Source: an uncultured Pirellulaceae bacterium
GTDB lineage: Bacteria; Planctomycetota; Planctomycetia; Pirellulales; Pirellulaceae
Reading direction: 5' to 3'
NCBI GenBank assembly: GCA_938036435.1
Contig: CALHPU010000059.1
Coordinates: 1 to 64,000, forward strand
Length of the DNA stretch: 64,000 bases
Position numbers and translations under genes: made by a program. The notes under the pieces were generated by a model that worked only from the letters and a program-made list of their open reading frames with translations, had not been told where the DNA came from and did no database searches. Each line of letters starts with the position of its first letter. Position 1 is the first letter of the stretch. Shown here in pieces: positions 1 through 7,997 of this stretch.

Positions 1-123
1 GCCAGTAAAAGAGCACGCTACCGTCCCAAAGGAGAACGCCCCAAAACGGGACTCCCGATAATAAAAAGTATTGGAGCCAAAGAAAAGCAACTGCTCCAAC
101 GCCTGCTCAAAACTGCAGCATAA
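1..123 (+). CDS. 3' end of an unidentified gene (partial)
   Basis: Frame 1 is open from the first base for 40 codons and ends in TAA at 121-123. The visible tail is strongly basic (ASKRARYRPKGERPKTG, then an LLQRLLKTAA end). Such basic C-termini occur in transposases and other DNA-binding proteins, but nothing here is diagnostic. It lies 50 bases upstream of a TIR-bordered repeat, which fits a mobile neighbourhood. It could also be a chance open frame, because only 40 codons are visible and the start is outside the window. Confidence 0.35.
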   Translation, partial: ASKRARYRPKGERPKTGLPIIKSIGAKEKQLLQRLLKTAA

Positions 124-172
124 AGTCGTTCACGGCGTTGCCCAGGGGGAGGGTGGCATGCTCCGTTGCGAT

Positions 173-344
173 TTTTGAAGTTTTACTAATGAGAGCCCGG
201 TGCACGAGCGACTGGATATTTTGGAGGATTTGCGGATTCCTCGCTGGCGCGTCGGGCTTGTATTGCAACGCTTCGCAATTTCAGATTTACGTGAGTTTTG
301 TCAAATAGAATGTGAAATTTGCTCTTAAATGGGCAACTTCAAAA
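173..344 (+). repeat. 172-bp TIR-bordered dispersed repeat, copy A
   Basis: First of three copies of an intergenic element (others at 11937-12108 and, inverted, 61530-61700). It starts TTTTGAAGTTTTAC and ends GGGCAACTTCAAAA, so its ends are imperfect inverted repeats; copy B has a perfect 14-bp pair. The left half contains a long internal inverted repeat (AGCCCG ... CGGGCT), and the right half carries the conserved block AATAGAATGTGAAATTTGCT. The string TGCGAT occurs immediately left (167-172) and two bases right (347-352) of the copy, a possible target-site duplication. There is no reading frame inside, so it resembles a non-autonomous MITE. Confidence 0.8.
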
Positions 345-382
345 AATGCGATTTGGAGGCAGCGCAGTTGGATCTACTCGCG

Positions 383-515
383 CTGCATACCAAAACTCGC
401 GCTGCAGGCCAGCACTCGTTCTGCAGGCCAGCACTCGTTCTGCAAGTTAGCACTCGTTCTGCAAGTTAGCACTTGAGTCGCAAATTTGCATTCACGTTGC
501 AAGTTGGTACTCGGC
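383..515. repeat. Seven tandem 19-bp repeats
   Basis: Seven consecutive 19-bp units begin at 383, 402, 421, 440, 459, 478 and 497. Units 2 and 3 are identical (CTGCAGGCCAGCACTCGTT). Unit 4 differs in three or four positions (CTGCAAGTTAGCACTCGTT), and the outer units are more diverged, a usual pattern for an ageing tandem array. The period is not a multiple of three and there is no open frame, so it is non-coding. It lies between repeat copy A and the 3' end of the response-regulator gene. Confidence 0.85.
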
Positions 516-611
516 CAAGAGCGGCCAAGCTACCGCAGAATGTATTGAGTTATCAAAACGGCAAACCCAAAAACGATTTTGCACCAACGACTCGTTGGTT
601 TTGCCAGAAGA

Positions 612-1118
612 CTAATTTGCGAAACTGCTCGTGTTGATCGGCGATGGATAGACGACCGAATCAAATGGTGCGTGAGGAGCGGCCAGTGACTGAGCCTCGT
701 GTTGTTTTTCGATGTGGCTGTTGACCAAGTGTGGCATCCACAATGACCGGTCGGCAATCTCTAATAGTAACTCGATGTCTAACGGCTTTTTTACGTGGTA
801 AGAGCCGGTAGAATCATAGCGGCGGAGGATGACGTCCGGTGTCTGGTGGCTGGACATGAACATCGCGGCTACCTCGGCACATTCGGCAATTGAGCGGATC
901 GCCGACATGATCTCCAGTCCCGTATGCTGATCGACAAGGCAGTCGCAGATGACAAGATCGATGGTCTTTTCGGCGTTGGCTGCCATCCAGATCGCCCCGG
1001 CGATATCTTCGGCCGTTGAGATATTGTATCCATGGGTGGTCAGCGCCGTTGCCGCGATCGCGCGCGTTTGGTGGTCTGCATCAACGATAAGCACTGATGG
1101 TGTCAGCTTCGATGACAT
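612..1118 (-). CDS. Single-domain response regulator (receiver domain)
   Basis: The protein has 168 residues from ATG at 1118; a TTG 45 bases upstream would only add an unstructured leader. It shows the receiver fold: an N-terminal VLIVDAD acidic pocket, the phosphoacceptor Asp in LVICDCLV, a Ser switch residue in MFMSS and the conserved Lys in HVKKPLD. No DNA-binding or enzymatic output domain follows. The last 40 or so residues are polar and look disordered. It is therefore a CheY/Spo0F-like phosphorelay protein or a diverged receiver. No histidine kinase is adjacent, so the partner is unknown. The family call is firm and the pathway unknown. Confidence 0.85.
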   Translation of the reverse strand: MSSKLTPSVLIVDADHQTRAIAATALTTHGYNISTAEDIAGAIWMAANAEKTIDLVICDCLVDQHTGLEIMSAIRSIAECAEVAAMFMSSHQTPDVILRRYDSTGSYHVKKPLDIELLLEIADRSLWMPHLVNSHIEKQHEAQSLAAPHAPFDSVVYPSPINTSSFAN

Positions 1119-1698
1119 GATATTACGCCTTGGACAAAGCTGCCAAATCCATTCGGCAGACAACGTGAACCAGTTCCTAACTGGCTTTTGACCGATCAGA
1201 GGGCACTTCCCGATGACGAATCAATCAGTTGAAGTTGGTCGACCGGAGACCGAGAGCCTCTATGGAGTATCGGTTTAGAGGTGACCGAAATTTGCCCTTG
1301 ATAGCATGCAAGCGGCTATTGGTTAATTTGTTCGATCGGCTGAAGCGGTTGTGTCAAATATTCCGTGATCCTCAAGGTTGACCGCATCAGCCAACATCGC
1401 TCAACCATTGGCGATTAACTTTTCGGCACAACGCAAACCGCTAGCGACTTTGTTGGCTTGATCAGCCAATTCACTTGACTTTGGCGAAGAAACACGACGA
1501 TACACGGGAAAGCTGTTCGGCAAAGCGATTGCACTTTGTCCCACAGTTGCAAGAGTTAGCTCGACGTGTTCATCGCGTTAAACAACCGAGTGATTTCTTC
1601 ATTGCAAAATTAGTGGTCGGTTTGATAGCCGACAGGCTTGTCACATCAGCCAAGGCTTGATGCAGCAGCATATATATCCAACTCACTGGGAGAAGAAA
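1119..1698. other. 580-bp gap upstream of the Gly/Cys-rich gene
   Basis: Divergent intergenic space between the response regulator and the secreted protein gene. Short open frames here are overlapping and lack homology-like features. Promoters for both genes must lie here, but I see no box pair good enough to call. A strong ribosome binding site (GGGAGAAG) ends the gap just before the ATG at 1699. Confidence 0.6.
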
Positions 1699-2463
1699 AT
1701 GAAGTTCAAAATGATTGCTGCGATTGTTGCAGTTGTTGCTGTCGCTGGGTTTTCCAGCGTTCAGGCTCAAGACTGTGGTTGCGGCGGATACGGCGCTTAC
1801 TCCGGAGTCGTCGAGGGTGGTTGCGGTGGCTATGGTTCCTTCGGGGAAGTCGGCTACGGGCCTTCAAATTGTTATCGCGGAATCAGTTCAGCAGGCGCGG
1901 CATCGCTATGGTCCGGATACTGCACAGAAGATTGCTCTTACAAAGGCCCAACTCGCAATGGCCTTTTAAGTCGTTGTAAGCTTCGCCACGGTGGTGGCGG
2001 ATGCGGACTTGGCGGCGGATGTGGAATCGGCGGTGGCGTCGGCGGCGGATGCTTTGGTTACCCGGGCGGCGGATGCGGGTGCGGAACTCCATCTTGCGGC
2101 GGCGGTTGCTCAACGCCATCTTGTGCCAGTGCAGTACGAGGAGGCCATTTCGGCGGAGGCGGATGTGGCCTTAAGCAGAAATTGTCTGCCAAGCGTGGCT
2201 GCGGTTTGCGCGGCGGATGTCTTTCTGGCGGTTGCGGTGGCGGCGGCAAGTTGTTGGGGCGATGCAAATCTCGCCACCAACCTTCTTCATGTGGCTGTGA
2301 TGCCCCTGTTAGCGAGTGCTCTTCATGCCTGAGCGGTGCTTGCGATGGCTGTGGAGACTGCGGTGGATACTTCGACGCAGCGGTTGGTTACGATTACGGT
2401 AACGCCGGTATGCAAAGCTACGTCGGCGGAAGTCTGACTAGCGCTTGCGGTTGTGGTGGCTAG
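1699..2463 (+). CDS. Secreted Gly/Cys-rich structural-type protein
   Basis: The 254-residue protein starts at ATG 1699, preceded by GGGAGAAG; upstream in-frame starts would only add a tail before the signal peptide. MKFKMIAAIVAVVAVAGFSS followed by VQAQ is a clear Sec signal peptide with cleavage after AQA. The mature chain is dominated by Gly and Cys in short runs (CGCGG, GGGCG, GGCGG), with basic patches (LLSRCKLRH, LLGRCKSRH) repeated about 120 residues apart, and it ends SACGCGG. Planctomycete envelopes are known to be rich in Cys proteins, so a cross-linked wall or matrix role is an inference. An intrinsic terminator follows 46 bases after the stop, so it is a single-gene transcript. The same CGCGG motif recurs in the secreted protein at 27565. 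Confidence 0.8.
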   Translation: MKFKMIAAIVAVVAVAGFSSVQAQDCGCGGYGAYSGVVEGGCGGYGSFGEVGYGPSNCYRGISSAGAASLWSGYCTEDCSYKGPTRNGLLSRCKLRHGGGGCGLGGGCGIGGGVGGGCFGYPGGGCGCGTPSCGGGCSTPSCASAVRGGHFGGGGCGLKQKLSAKRGCGLRGGCLSGGCGGGGKLLGRCKSRHQPSSCGCDAPVSECSSCLSGACDGCGDCGGYFDAAVGYDYGNAGMQSYVGGSLTSACGCGG

Positions 2464-2508
2464 GCTCAGTCGGGACGCCCCAAGATGCGTAATGAGTGAA
2501 ACATGCGA

Positions 2509-2537
2509 AGCCCGCGTCATTGAGACGCGGGCTTTTT
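2509..2537 (+). terminator. Intrinsic terminator of the Gly/Cys-rich gene
   Basis: A perfect 10-bp GC-rich stem (AGCCCGCGTC / GACGCGGGCT) with a 5-base loop is followed by a short T run. It lies 45 bases after the stop at 2463. Confidence 0.9.
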
Positions 2538-2666
2538 GCTTAGATTGACACGGAGTTTCTGTATCCGAAGTCGCAACACTTTGGATCGCCTGAGAGCAAG
2601 TTTTCCAATCTCCGGCGAGATCGGATAGCAGAGGCGGCCGGTGATCGTTGAGTACACGGTAACGCG

Positions 2667-3359
2667 TTAACGATGGTGCTGCATGCGCGACATTTTTACA
2701 TGAGCTTGAGCTTCAACGAGGATCTTAGCAATTCGCTCTTGCACCAATGCTGATAAATCTGCATCGCTGAGCGACTCGTATTGTTCGTAGGGAATCGGGT
2801 CACCAAAGACAACTTGGATATTTCCCAATCGGGGAAATTTCGCTTGGCGAGGATAGACCTGCCATGCACCGTCCAATGCAATCGGCAACAGAGGAGATTT
2901 TGTTCTCCGGGCCAGCGTGCAAAAGCCTCCTTTGATTGGTTGCAATCTTCCATCGGGGCTTCGTGAACCTTCGGGGAAGATGAGAACCCTCTCCTTCTTT
3001 TTCAACCGCTTAAGTGTTTCCTTGATGCCACCGATCGCATTGGAATCCCGTTGAATGGGAATACAGTCATTCCAACGAAGAAACCAGCCCAGCGGCAGAA
3101 ACTCAAACAGCGATTGTTTCGCCAGATAGTTGATGGGTTTGGGGCTGATCGCGCCAACAATCATTGGGTCGATGTTGCTTTGGTGATTGGCCAATAGTAT
3201 CAACGGGCCATCGGCGGGGAAGTTTTCCAAACGGTGAACACGCACTCGCCAAAGAATCAGAAACGGTATCCGAAAACACCAACGCACAAAACCTTGGCTA
3301 AAATCAATGACGGGCCCACGTCGGGAAGAGTTCGGCGTGTTTGAGCTTGGACGGGACAT
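2667..3359 (-). CDS. plsC: 1-acyl-sn-glycerol-3-phosphate acyltransferase
   Basis: It would transfer an acyl group to lysophosphatidate in phospholipid synthesis at the inner membrane. From ATG 3359 it has 230 residues, the normal size for the family. The acyltransferase HX4D motif is NHQSNID (His59, Asp64), and motif III is FPEGSRS (Glu130). A hydrophobic stretch at about residues 24-38 (FVRWCFRIPFLILW) would anchor it to the membrane. The frame stays open upstream to 3548, but that part reads as low-quality sequence, so I choose 3359; no strong ribosome site decides this. It is divergent from the formyltransferase gene. The family call is firm and the exact acyl substrate unknown. Confidence 0.88.
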   Translation of the reverse strand: MSRPSSNTPNSSRRGPVIDFSQGFVRWCFRIPFLILWRVRVHRLENFPADGPLILLANHQSNIDPMIVGAISPKPINYLAKQSLFEFLPLGWFLRWNDCIPIQRDSNAIGGIKETLKRLKKKERVLIFPEGSRSPDGRLQPIKGGFCTLARRTKSPLLPIALDGAWQVYPRQAKFPRLGNIQVVFGDPIPYEQYESLSDADLSALVQERIAKILVEAQAHVKMSRMQHHR

Positions 3360-3571
3360 TGATTTCAGTAGGGCAGGGGATGTTTTATGGGCCGAAGCAA
3401 CCGAGCCGCAGAGGGCACTGGCAGACCGATAGCAATTTGAGACAATAGGATTCAGCTGAGGTTGAGAGATTGAAGTCCAACGGGTGTGCGTTTTGTCGGA
3501 AAGTGGACCCATTCTACCAGCGGCACCTCGAGGGTCCAACGAGATCACTACTATAGTCGGACGGGCGCATT

Positions 3572-4633
3572 TTGAATATCAAAGATACGATCATCGAAGA
3601 CACTTTTGCCGAAGGGTTTTCCATGCGATTCACTCGCATGATCGTAACCGCCGCGACAGCGCGTTGGGTAGACGCGGCAGTCAGCGCTTTTACAGGCTAT
3701 GGCACGTCGGTGATTCAGTGCGATGCCGAAGTCGGTTTGGAGCGTTTGCTGGATCCCTCGGAAACATTCGACGGCAGGCCCGGTGCGGCGATGTTGGCGT
3801 TCGGTTTTTCTACTGAAGTTTTAGCGAAAGCCATCGCAAAACGTTCCGGTCAGTGCTTGATGACGTGTGCGACGACTGCGGTTTTCGATGGTTACCCTCA
3901 GCAGCAGTTCATCGAGGACCAGCAGCGGTTGTTGGCACAGCAGAAGGAAATCGACGACCAAAAAAGTTCGGAGGTTGTCGCGGCGAAAGATTCAGAGACG
4001 ATTCCAACGGAGGACGCGCTGCATAGTGCTGCTGCTTCGGTGCAAAAGATCGTACCTCAGAAGAGAATACCTGTCGGCAGCCACTTGCGGTTTTTTGGCG
4101 ATGGGTATCAGAAAAGCAAAATGCTAGGTGATCGCAGGTTTTGGCGGATTCCGGTGATGGATGGAGAGTTTATTGTTGAGCAAGACGTGGGCGTTGGCAA
4201 AGGTGTTGCGGGCGGGAATTTTCTGATCCAGTCGGTTGATCAAATGGCTGGACTGGAGGCTGCCGAGCGCGCCGTCGATGCGATCGCGGGGCTGAGTAAA
4301 GTAATCACACCGTTTCCTGGTGGTGTTGTCCGTAGCGGCAGCAAAGTAGGTTCGCGTTACAAGGGCATGGTCGCTAGTACGTCTCACTCGTATTGTCCCA
4401 CGTTGCGTGGCCGCGTTGCGTCTCAGATTCACCCCAATGCCTCTTGTGTTTATGAGATTGTGATCGACGGAACCGATTTTGAGTCGGTAGCGGAGGCGAT
4501 TCGCGTGGGGGTATATGCCGCTGTTGGCGAGGGAATTGTTGCTGTTGGGGCGGGAAACTACGGCGGTAAATTGGGAAAGCACCAGTTCCACCTGCATCAG
4601 ATTTTGGAAGAAGATGCAGAACAAACGGGTTAG
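3572..4633 (+). CDS. fhcD: Formylmethanofuran:tetrahydromethanopterin formyltransferase (Ftr/FhcD)
   Basis: It transfers the formyl group between H4MPT and methanofuran (or analogues) in the archaeal-type C1 pathway, which some planctomycetes and methylotrophic proteobacteria carry. Family blocks seen are IEDTFAEGFSMR at the N-terminus, TGYGTSVI, PGAAMLAFGFST, GQCLMTCATTAVFDG, RFFGDGYQ, RRFWRIPVMDGEFIVE, GVAGGNFL, PFPGGVVRSGSKVGSRYK and GNYGGKLGKHQFHLHQ. The start is TTG 3572, because the conserved IEDTFAE block lies before the first internal ATG. It has 353 residues against about 300 usual. The excess is a Gln/Glu/Lys-rich insert of roughly 50 residues between VFDGYP and SHLRFFGDGYQ. No other H4MPT/methanofuran gene is in the window. 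Confidence 0.93.
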   Translation: MNIKDTIIEDTFAEGFSMRFTRMIVTAATARWVDAAVSAFTGYGTSVIQCDAEVGLERLLDPSETFDGRPGAAMLAFGFSTEVLAKAIAKRSGQCLMTCATTAVFDGYPQQQFIEDQQRLLAQQKEIDDQKSSEVVAAKDSETIPTEDALHSAAASVQKIVPQKRIPVGSHLRFFGDGYQKSKMLGDRRFWRIPVMDGEFIVEQDVGVGKGVAGGNFLIQSVDQMAGLEAAERAVDAIAGLSKVITPFPGGVVRSGSKVGSRYKGMVASTSHSYCPTLRGRVASQIHPNASCVYEIVIDGTDFESVAEAIRVGVYAAVGEGIVAVGAGNYGGKLGKHQFHLHQILEEDAEQTG

Positions 4634-4948
4634 TCACGTTGGGTTGGCGACTAAATCGGCAATGATTTTTCGGGAATGAGTCCGGATATCGTGGGCCGTG
4701 TGGTTTCTGGGGTGGACCTCAAAAGCGGTATATTAGGCCCTCTTTGAGACGATTCACGTTACAAGCCACAGAAACGTAAGTTTTTACTGCTACTTTGCTT
4801 GCGGGCGATTAATATTATGTTGGAAATTCCAATTGAAATTGACCGTCTGGTCCTCAGCAAAAATCATGGGGGCAGACTTAGCAAAGGTGCGATAAACTGG
4901 TTAAGACCACCTGTTCATCTACCTATGACATACCGGAGATAAAATCGA
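4634..4948. other. 315-bp leader region of the DUF1598 gene
   Basis: Non-coding. TTGACC at 4839-4844 followed at 17 bases by AATCAT is a weak sigma-70-like candidate. A GGAG ribosome site precedes the ATG at 4949. No repeat was recognised. Confidence 0.4.
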
Positions 4949-6328
4949 ATGCTCGGGCGAATCCCATTTTTGGCAGCTCTAATGTTCCTAGCGGCCGTAG
5001 CTCTGTCGACTCAACCTATCCATGCGCAGAACGGCGGAGACGATGACCTTTCTGATGCCGCCGGTGGTGTAAGAATCGATGCGGAAGGTTTTTTGACAGC
5101 TCGCGCCAAAGTTGACCCAAGCGGTGAGCTAACGATGCGTCGGTTCAAAGAAGCCAAAGCCAATGTCGATCAAGAACTGCAGAAGCCAAGTAAGCTCCGG
5201 AAGGTGTCTCTTATTCGACTTGAGAAGCAAGTGAGAGAATTGCTGGACGCCGGCAAACCGATTCCAGACGACATGCAGTATCTTGCCGGACTGACGCGTA
5301 TCACTCACGTGTTCTACTATCCCGAAAATAAGGATATCGTTATCGCGGGTCCTGCTGAAGGTTACTTCCGGGCCGGTAATGATCACGTTGTTGGCATGAG
5401 CACTGGCCGCGCTGTTTTGCAACTTCAAGATTTGATTGTTGCTCTGCGGGCTTTCAATCCAGAAAACAAGACGCGCGTCATTTCAGTATCGATCGATCCT
5501 ACTGAGCAAGGTCTGCGAAATTTGAATAATGCCAAACGACGCACCGGAGCGGTCAACGCCAACCAAGCGATGGACGTCGCTCGGTTCTACCGAGATGCAC
5601 TTGGTTATCAGGAAATCACCATCAAGGGTGTTTCACCGAAAACGCACTTCGCACAGGTCCTTGCCGAAGCGGACTATAACATGAAGTTGATCGGCATTGG
5701 CCTTGAGCGACCACAGGTTGGCATCACTAGCTTCATTGAGGAAGCGACAACACGTTCTGCGGCAACGATGCAGCGTTGGTTCTTCCAGCCCAACTACAAT
5801 TCGGTCACTGTGGCTGAGGATTCGATGGCGATGGAATTGACTGGCTCAGGCGTGCAATTGCTTGGCGAGAATGAGACTGTATCCAAACAAGGCAAACGTA
5901 CGAGAACTGGGAAGCTGAACAAAGCCAGCCAGAAATTTACCGCTTCGTTCACTAAGGCTTACGACAAACTGGCCGAAGTGAGCCCGATTTATGGCGAGTT
6001 GAGGAACCTGATGGATTTGTCAATCGCGGCGGCCTTTATTCAGAAAATGGGACTTTACGAGAAGGCTGATTGGTCGATGGATTCTTTCGGCGATGAGTCA
6101 ATTGTTTCGGTCGAGCGCTTCCGGGCACCACAGAAAGTGGACGCCGTGTTGAACGCGGTCTGGCGCGGCAGTTCATTGTTGCCTGCGATAGCTGGTGGAG
6201 TCACCATTCAACCGCGCGTTAGTCTGAACTCCGATCGGGTGACGATTGACACCGAGGGCAAAATCAACGGAGTTAAATCTTCGATTGAGTTTGACAATTT
6301 AGCGGACGGCCAATGGTGGTGGGATTAA
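4949..6328 (+). CDS. Secreted planctomycete DUF1598 protein
   Basis: The 459-residue protein has a Sec signal peptide (PFLAALMFLAAVALS, cleavage near IHAQ). The central block, with YLAGLTRITHVFYYP and DIVIAGPAEGY, is the signature I associate with DUF1598, a domain found almost only in planctomycetes and of unknown function. It is followed by SVSIDPTEQGL and by GIGLERPQVGI, also typical of the family. The C-terminal region (VSPIYGELRNLMDLSIAAAFI) is helical. No catalytic motif is recognisable. The GGAG ribosome site and the terminator right after the stop indicate a single-gene unit. The family call is confident and the function unknown. Confidence 0.85.
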   Translation: MLGRIPFLAALMFLAAVALSTQPIHAQNGGDDDLSDAAGGVRIDAEGFLTARAKVDPSGELTMRRFKEAKANVDQELQKPSKLRKVSLIRLEKQVRELLDAGKPIPDDMQYLAGLTRITHVFYYPENKDIVIAGPAEGYFRAGNDHVVGMSTGRAVLQLQDLIVALRAFNPENKTRVISVSIDPTEQGLRNLNNAKRRTGAVNANQAMDVARFYRDALGYQEITIKGVSPKTHFAQVLAEADYNMKLIGIGLERPQVGITSFIEEATTRSAATMQRWFFQPNYNSVTVAEDSMAMELTGSGVQLLGENETVSKQGKRTRTGKLNKASQKFTASFTKAYDKLAEVSPIYGELRNLMDLSIAAAFIQKMGLYEKADWSMDSFGDESIVSVERFRAPQKVDAVLNAVWRGSSLLPAIAGGVTIQPRVSLNSDRVTIDTEGKINGVKSSIEFDNLADGQWWWD

Positions 6329-6354
6329 TTGGCTCACTAGTGTGAAAAGTAATC

Positions 6355-6383
6355 AAGGGCGGCTGAGAGGCTGCCCTTTTTTT
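6355..6383 (+). terminator. Intrinsic terminator of the DUF1598 gene
   Basis: The 9-bp stem AAGGGCGGC / GCTGCCCTT (one G-U pair) has a 6-base loop and runs into seven T residues, 27 bases after the stop. Confidence 0.9.
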
Positions 6384-6525
6384 GGTTCGTCCGAGGACTT
6401 GCTGGTTCAAGATCGCCCAAGCGATTGCCGCTTTAAATGAATCCCACTATAACGCTTGGCCACCCGGAAGGAGCTTTCTTTCTGAAAAGGGCTCTTCCCG
6501 GATTTAAATGGCTGCCTTGGAAATC

Positions 6526-6646
6526 GTAGTGGGATTCGCCAGAATTCCAACCGGCTCTTCTTAAAGGAATTCTGGCGAATCCCACTACATCCATTTGAAA
6601 TGGCTTATTCAACAAGAACTTCGTGCCACTAAGTTCTGGGAAGAAC
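6526..6646. repeat. GATTCGCCAGAATTC palindrome family, copy 1
   Basis: A perfect 23-bp inverted repeat (6526-6548 against 6566-6588, core GGGATTCGCCAGAATTCC) has a 17-base loop. It is followed by about 60 bases, to 6646, that are nearly identical to those at copy 2 (12357-12474). The conserved unit is therefore larger than the hairpin. A half-stem fragment (GAATCCCACTAT) lies upstream near 6440. TTCTGAAAAGGGCTCTT occurs both upstream (about 6480) and downstream (about 6649). The rest of the 6384-6823 gap holds no gene. The hairpin has no T run and is not a classic terminator. Confidence 0.88.
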
Positions 6647-6823
6647 CTTCTGAAAAGGGCTCTTTGAATGGGCAATTGATTTGGTTGGATTTCATTGGCC
6701 CAGTTATGCGATATAATCTCAAAGCGGCGTGAAATTCTTTTTGCGTTGGCTGGTAAGTCCTTCAACTATTCAAATCACAGATTTCCCATCGATACGCGCG
6801 TGTCATTTCGCTCCACGATCAGA

Positions 6824-7849
6824 ATGTCGGCCTACCCCGGTTACGGGTTTCAGTTGCCTGACGGGCGTTGGAGCGTAGGGGTTTCGGGGGTGGCTTGGAA
6901 GTCGCCGGTTGTGCTTAATCGACGTCAGAAAATGTTGATCAATATGCTCGGCGGAGTCATGCAGGCCACCGAGCAGGAGATGGCCAGCGAGTTGTTTCGC
7001 GCACGCGTGACACCGTTTATGACGAAGTGTAAACCTCGGCCGCGCATCTTGGTCAACGTTGGGACTCATCAATTCGAATTTGAAAAAAGAGCCAAACGCT
7101 CTGGTAGATTCGAGCAAAGGTTTTTACTTGATGACGACCAAGTCCAATCGTTGCCGGGGGCTGAAACTGGCACAATTGAATATAGTATCTCCGTTGCAGG
7201 CGACAAATTTTCGATAGGAGAGAAGAACGAATTGTCTGCGTCGGGACATATCTGCCTTATTCCGAGAACTGGAATCAGCATCGTCTCGGATATCGATGAC
7301 ACTATCAAACACACTTGCGTTGGCAACCGCCATGAGTTGCTGCACAACACGTTTGTTCGTGAGTTTCGTTCGGTGCCTGAGATGGCTGAGGTCTATCAGC
7401 ACTGGGCAGCGTTGGGAAGTAGTTTCCACTACGTGTCAGCGAGCCCGTGGCAGATGTTTGAATCGCTTAACCAGTGGCGGATGCATGAGCAGTTTCCCAT
7501 GGGGACGGTGCACCTGCGGAATTTTCGGCTGCGCGATCAGTTGTTAAAGAAGGTGATTCTGCATCGCAAGGGGAAACGGTCGGCGATTCAAAAGCTGATC
7601 CGTACCTTGCCGCGTCGAAGGTATATTTTGATTGGTGATTCCGGTGAAAAGGATCCGGAGATCTACCGTAAAATTTCTCGGAAGTTCCCTAGTAACATTG
7701 TGGGTTTGTTTATCCGCGAGCTTCCAGAGCATCCGATTGCCCCAGAACGTTGGCAGAAGATCTGTGACGATGTCCCTGGCGCTATTTGCGAACGTTTTAC
7801 CGCCGGTAAAGAGTTGCAAGAAAAAGTGGCTTGCCTGTTTGAATCTTGA
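6824..7849 (+). CDS. App1-type phosphatidate phosphatase (DUF2183)
   Basis: This HAD-like enzyme family dephosphorylates phosphatidic acid to diacylglycerol in characterised members. The catalytic motif DxDxT/V appears as SDIDDTIK (Asp156, Asp158). Downstream are the family blocks FHYVSASPWQ and LIGDSGEKDPEIY. The N-terminal third (YPGYGF, GRWSVGVSGVAWK) is the beta-rich App1 segment. The length from ATG 6824 is 341 residues. The frame is open back to TTG 6695, and a strand just upstream (RVSFRSTIRM) could belong to the fold, so the true start may be earlier; no ribosome site decides it. It precedes the acyltransferase/ligase gene, which fits a lipid-turnover role. Confidence 0.82.
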   Translation: MSAYPGYGFQLPDGRWSVGVSGVAWKSPVVLNRRQKMLINMLGGVMQATEQEMASELFRARVTPFMTKCKPRPRILVNVGTHQFEFEKRAKRSGRFEQRFLLDDDQVQSLPGAETGTIEYSISVAGDKFSIGEKNELSASGHICLIPRTGISIVSDIDDTIKHTCVGNRHELLHNTFVREFRSVPEMAEVYQHWAALGSSFHYVSASPWQMFESLNQWRMHEQFPMGTVHLRNFRLRDQLLKKVILHRKGKRSAIQKLIRTLPRRRYILIGDSGEKDPEIYRKISRKFPSNIVGLFIRELPEHPIAPERWQKICDDVPGAICERFTAGKELQEKVACLFES

Positions 7850-7997
7850 AACGGGGCCGACATTGTTGTCCGCAAACGCTATGCTATGTGAGTCCAATGA
7901 TAGGCGATTCGATATCATTGGCGCTTTATCACTTCCTTCTGTCGATTGATCGCACCGACTGATCGGGCAGGTTGAAAACTCACTCAGGACTGCTCCC

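Noticed and set aside
6460-6480. CCGGAAGGAGC, similar to the SRP RNA loop
   Set aside because: No surrounding stem or further SRP RNA signature.
6433-6765. 110-codon minus-strand frame
   Set aside because: Runs through the palindrome repeat; open because of the symmetrical sequence.
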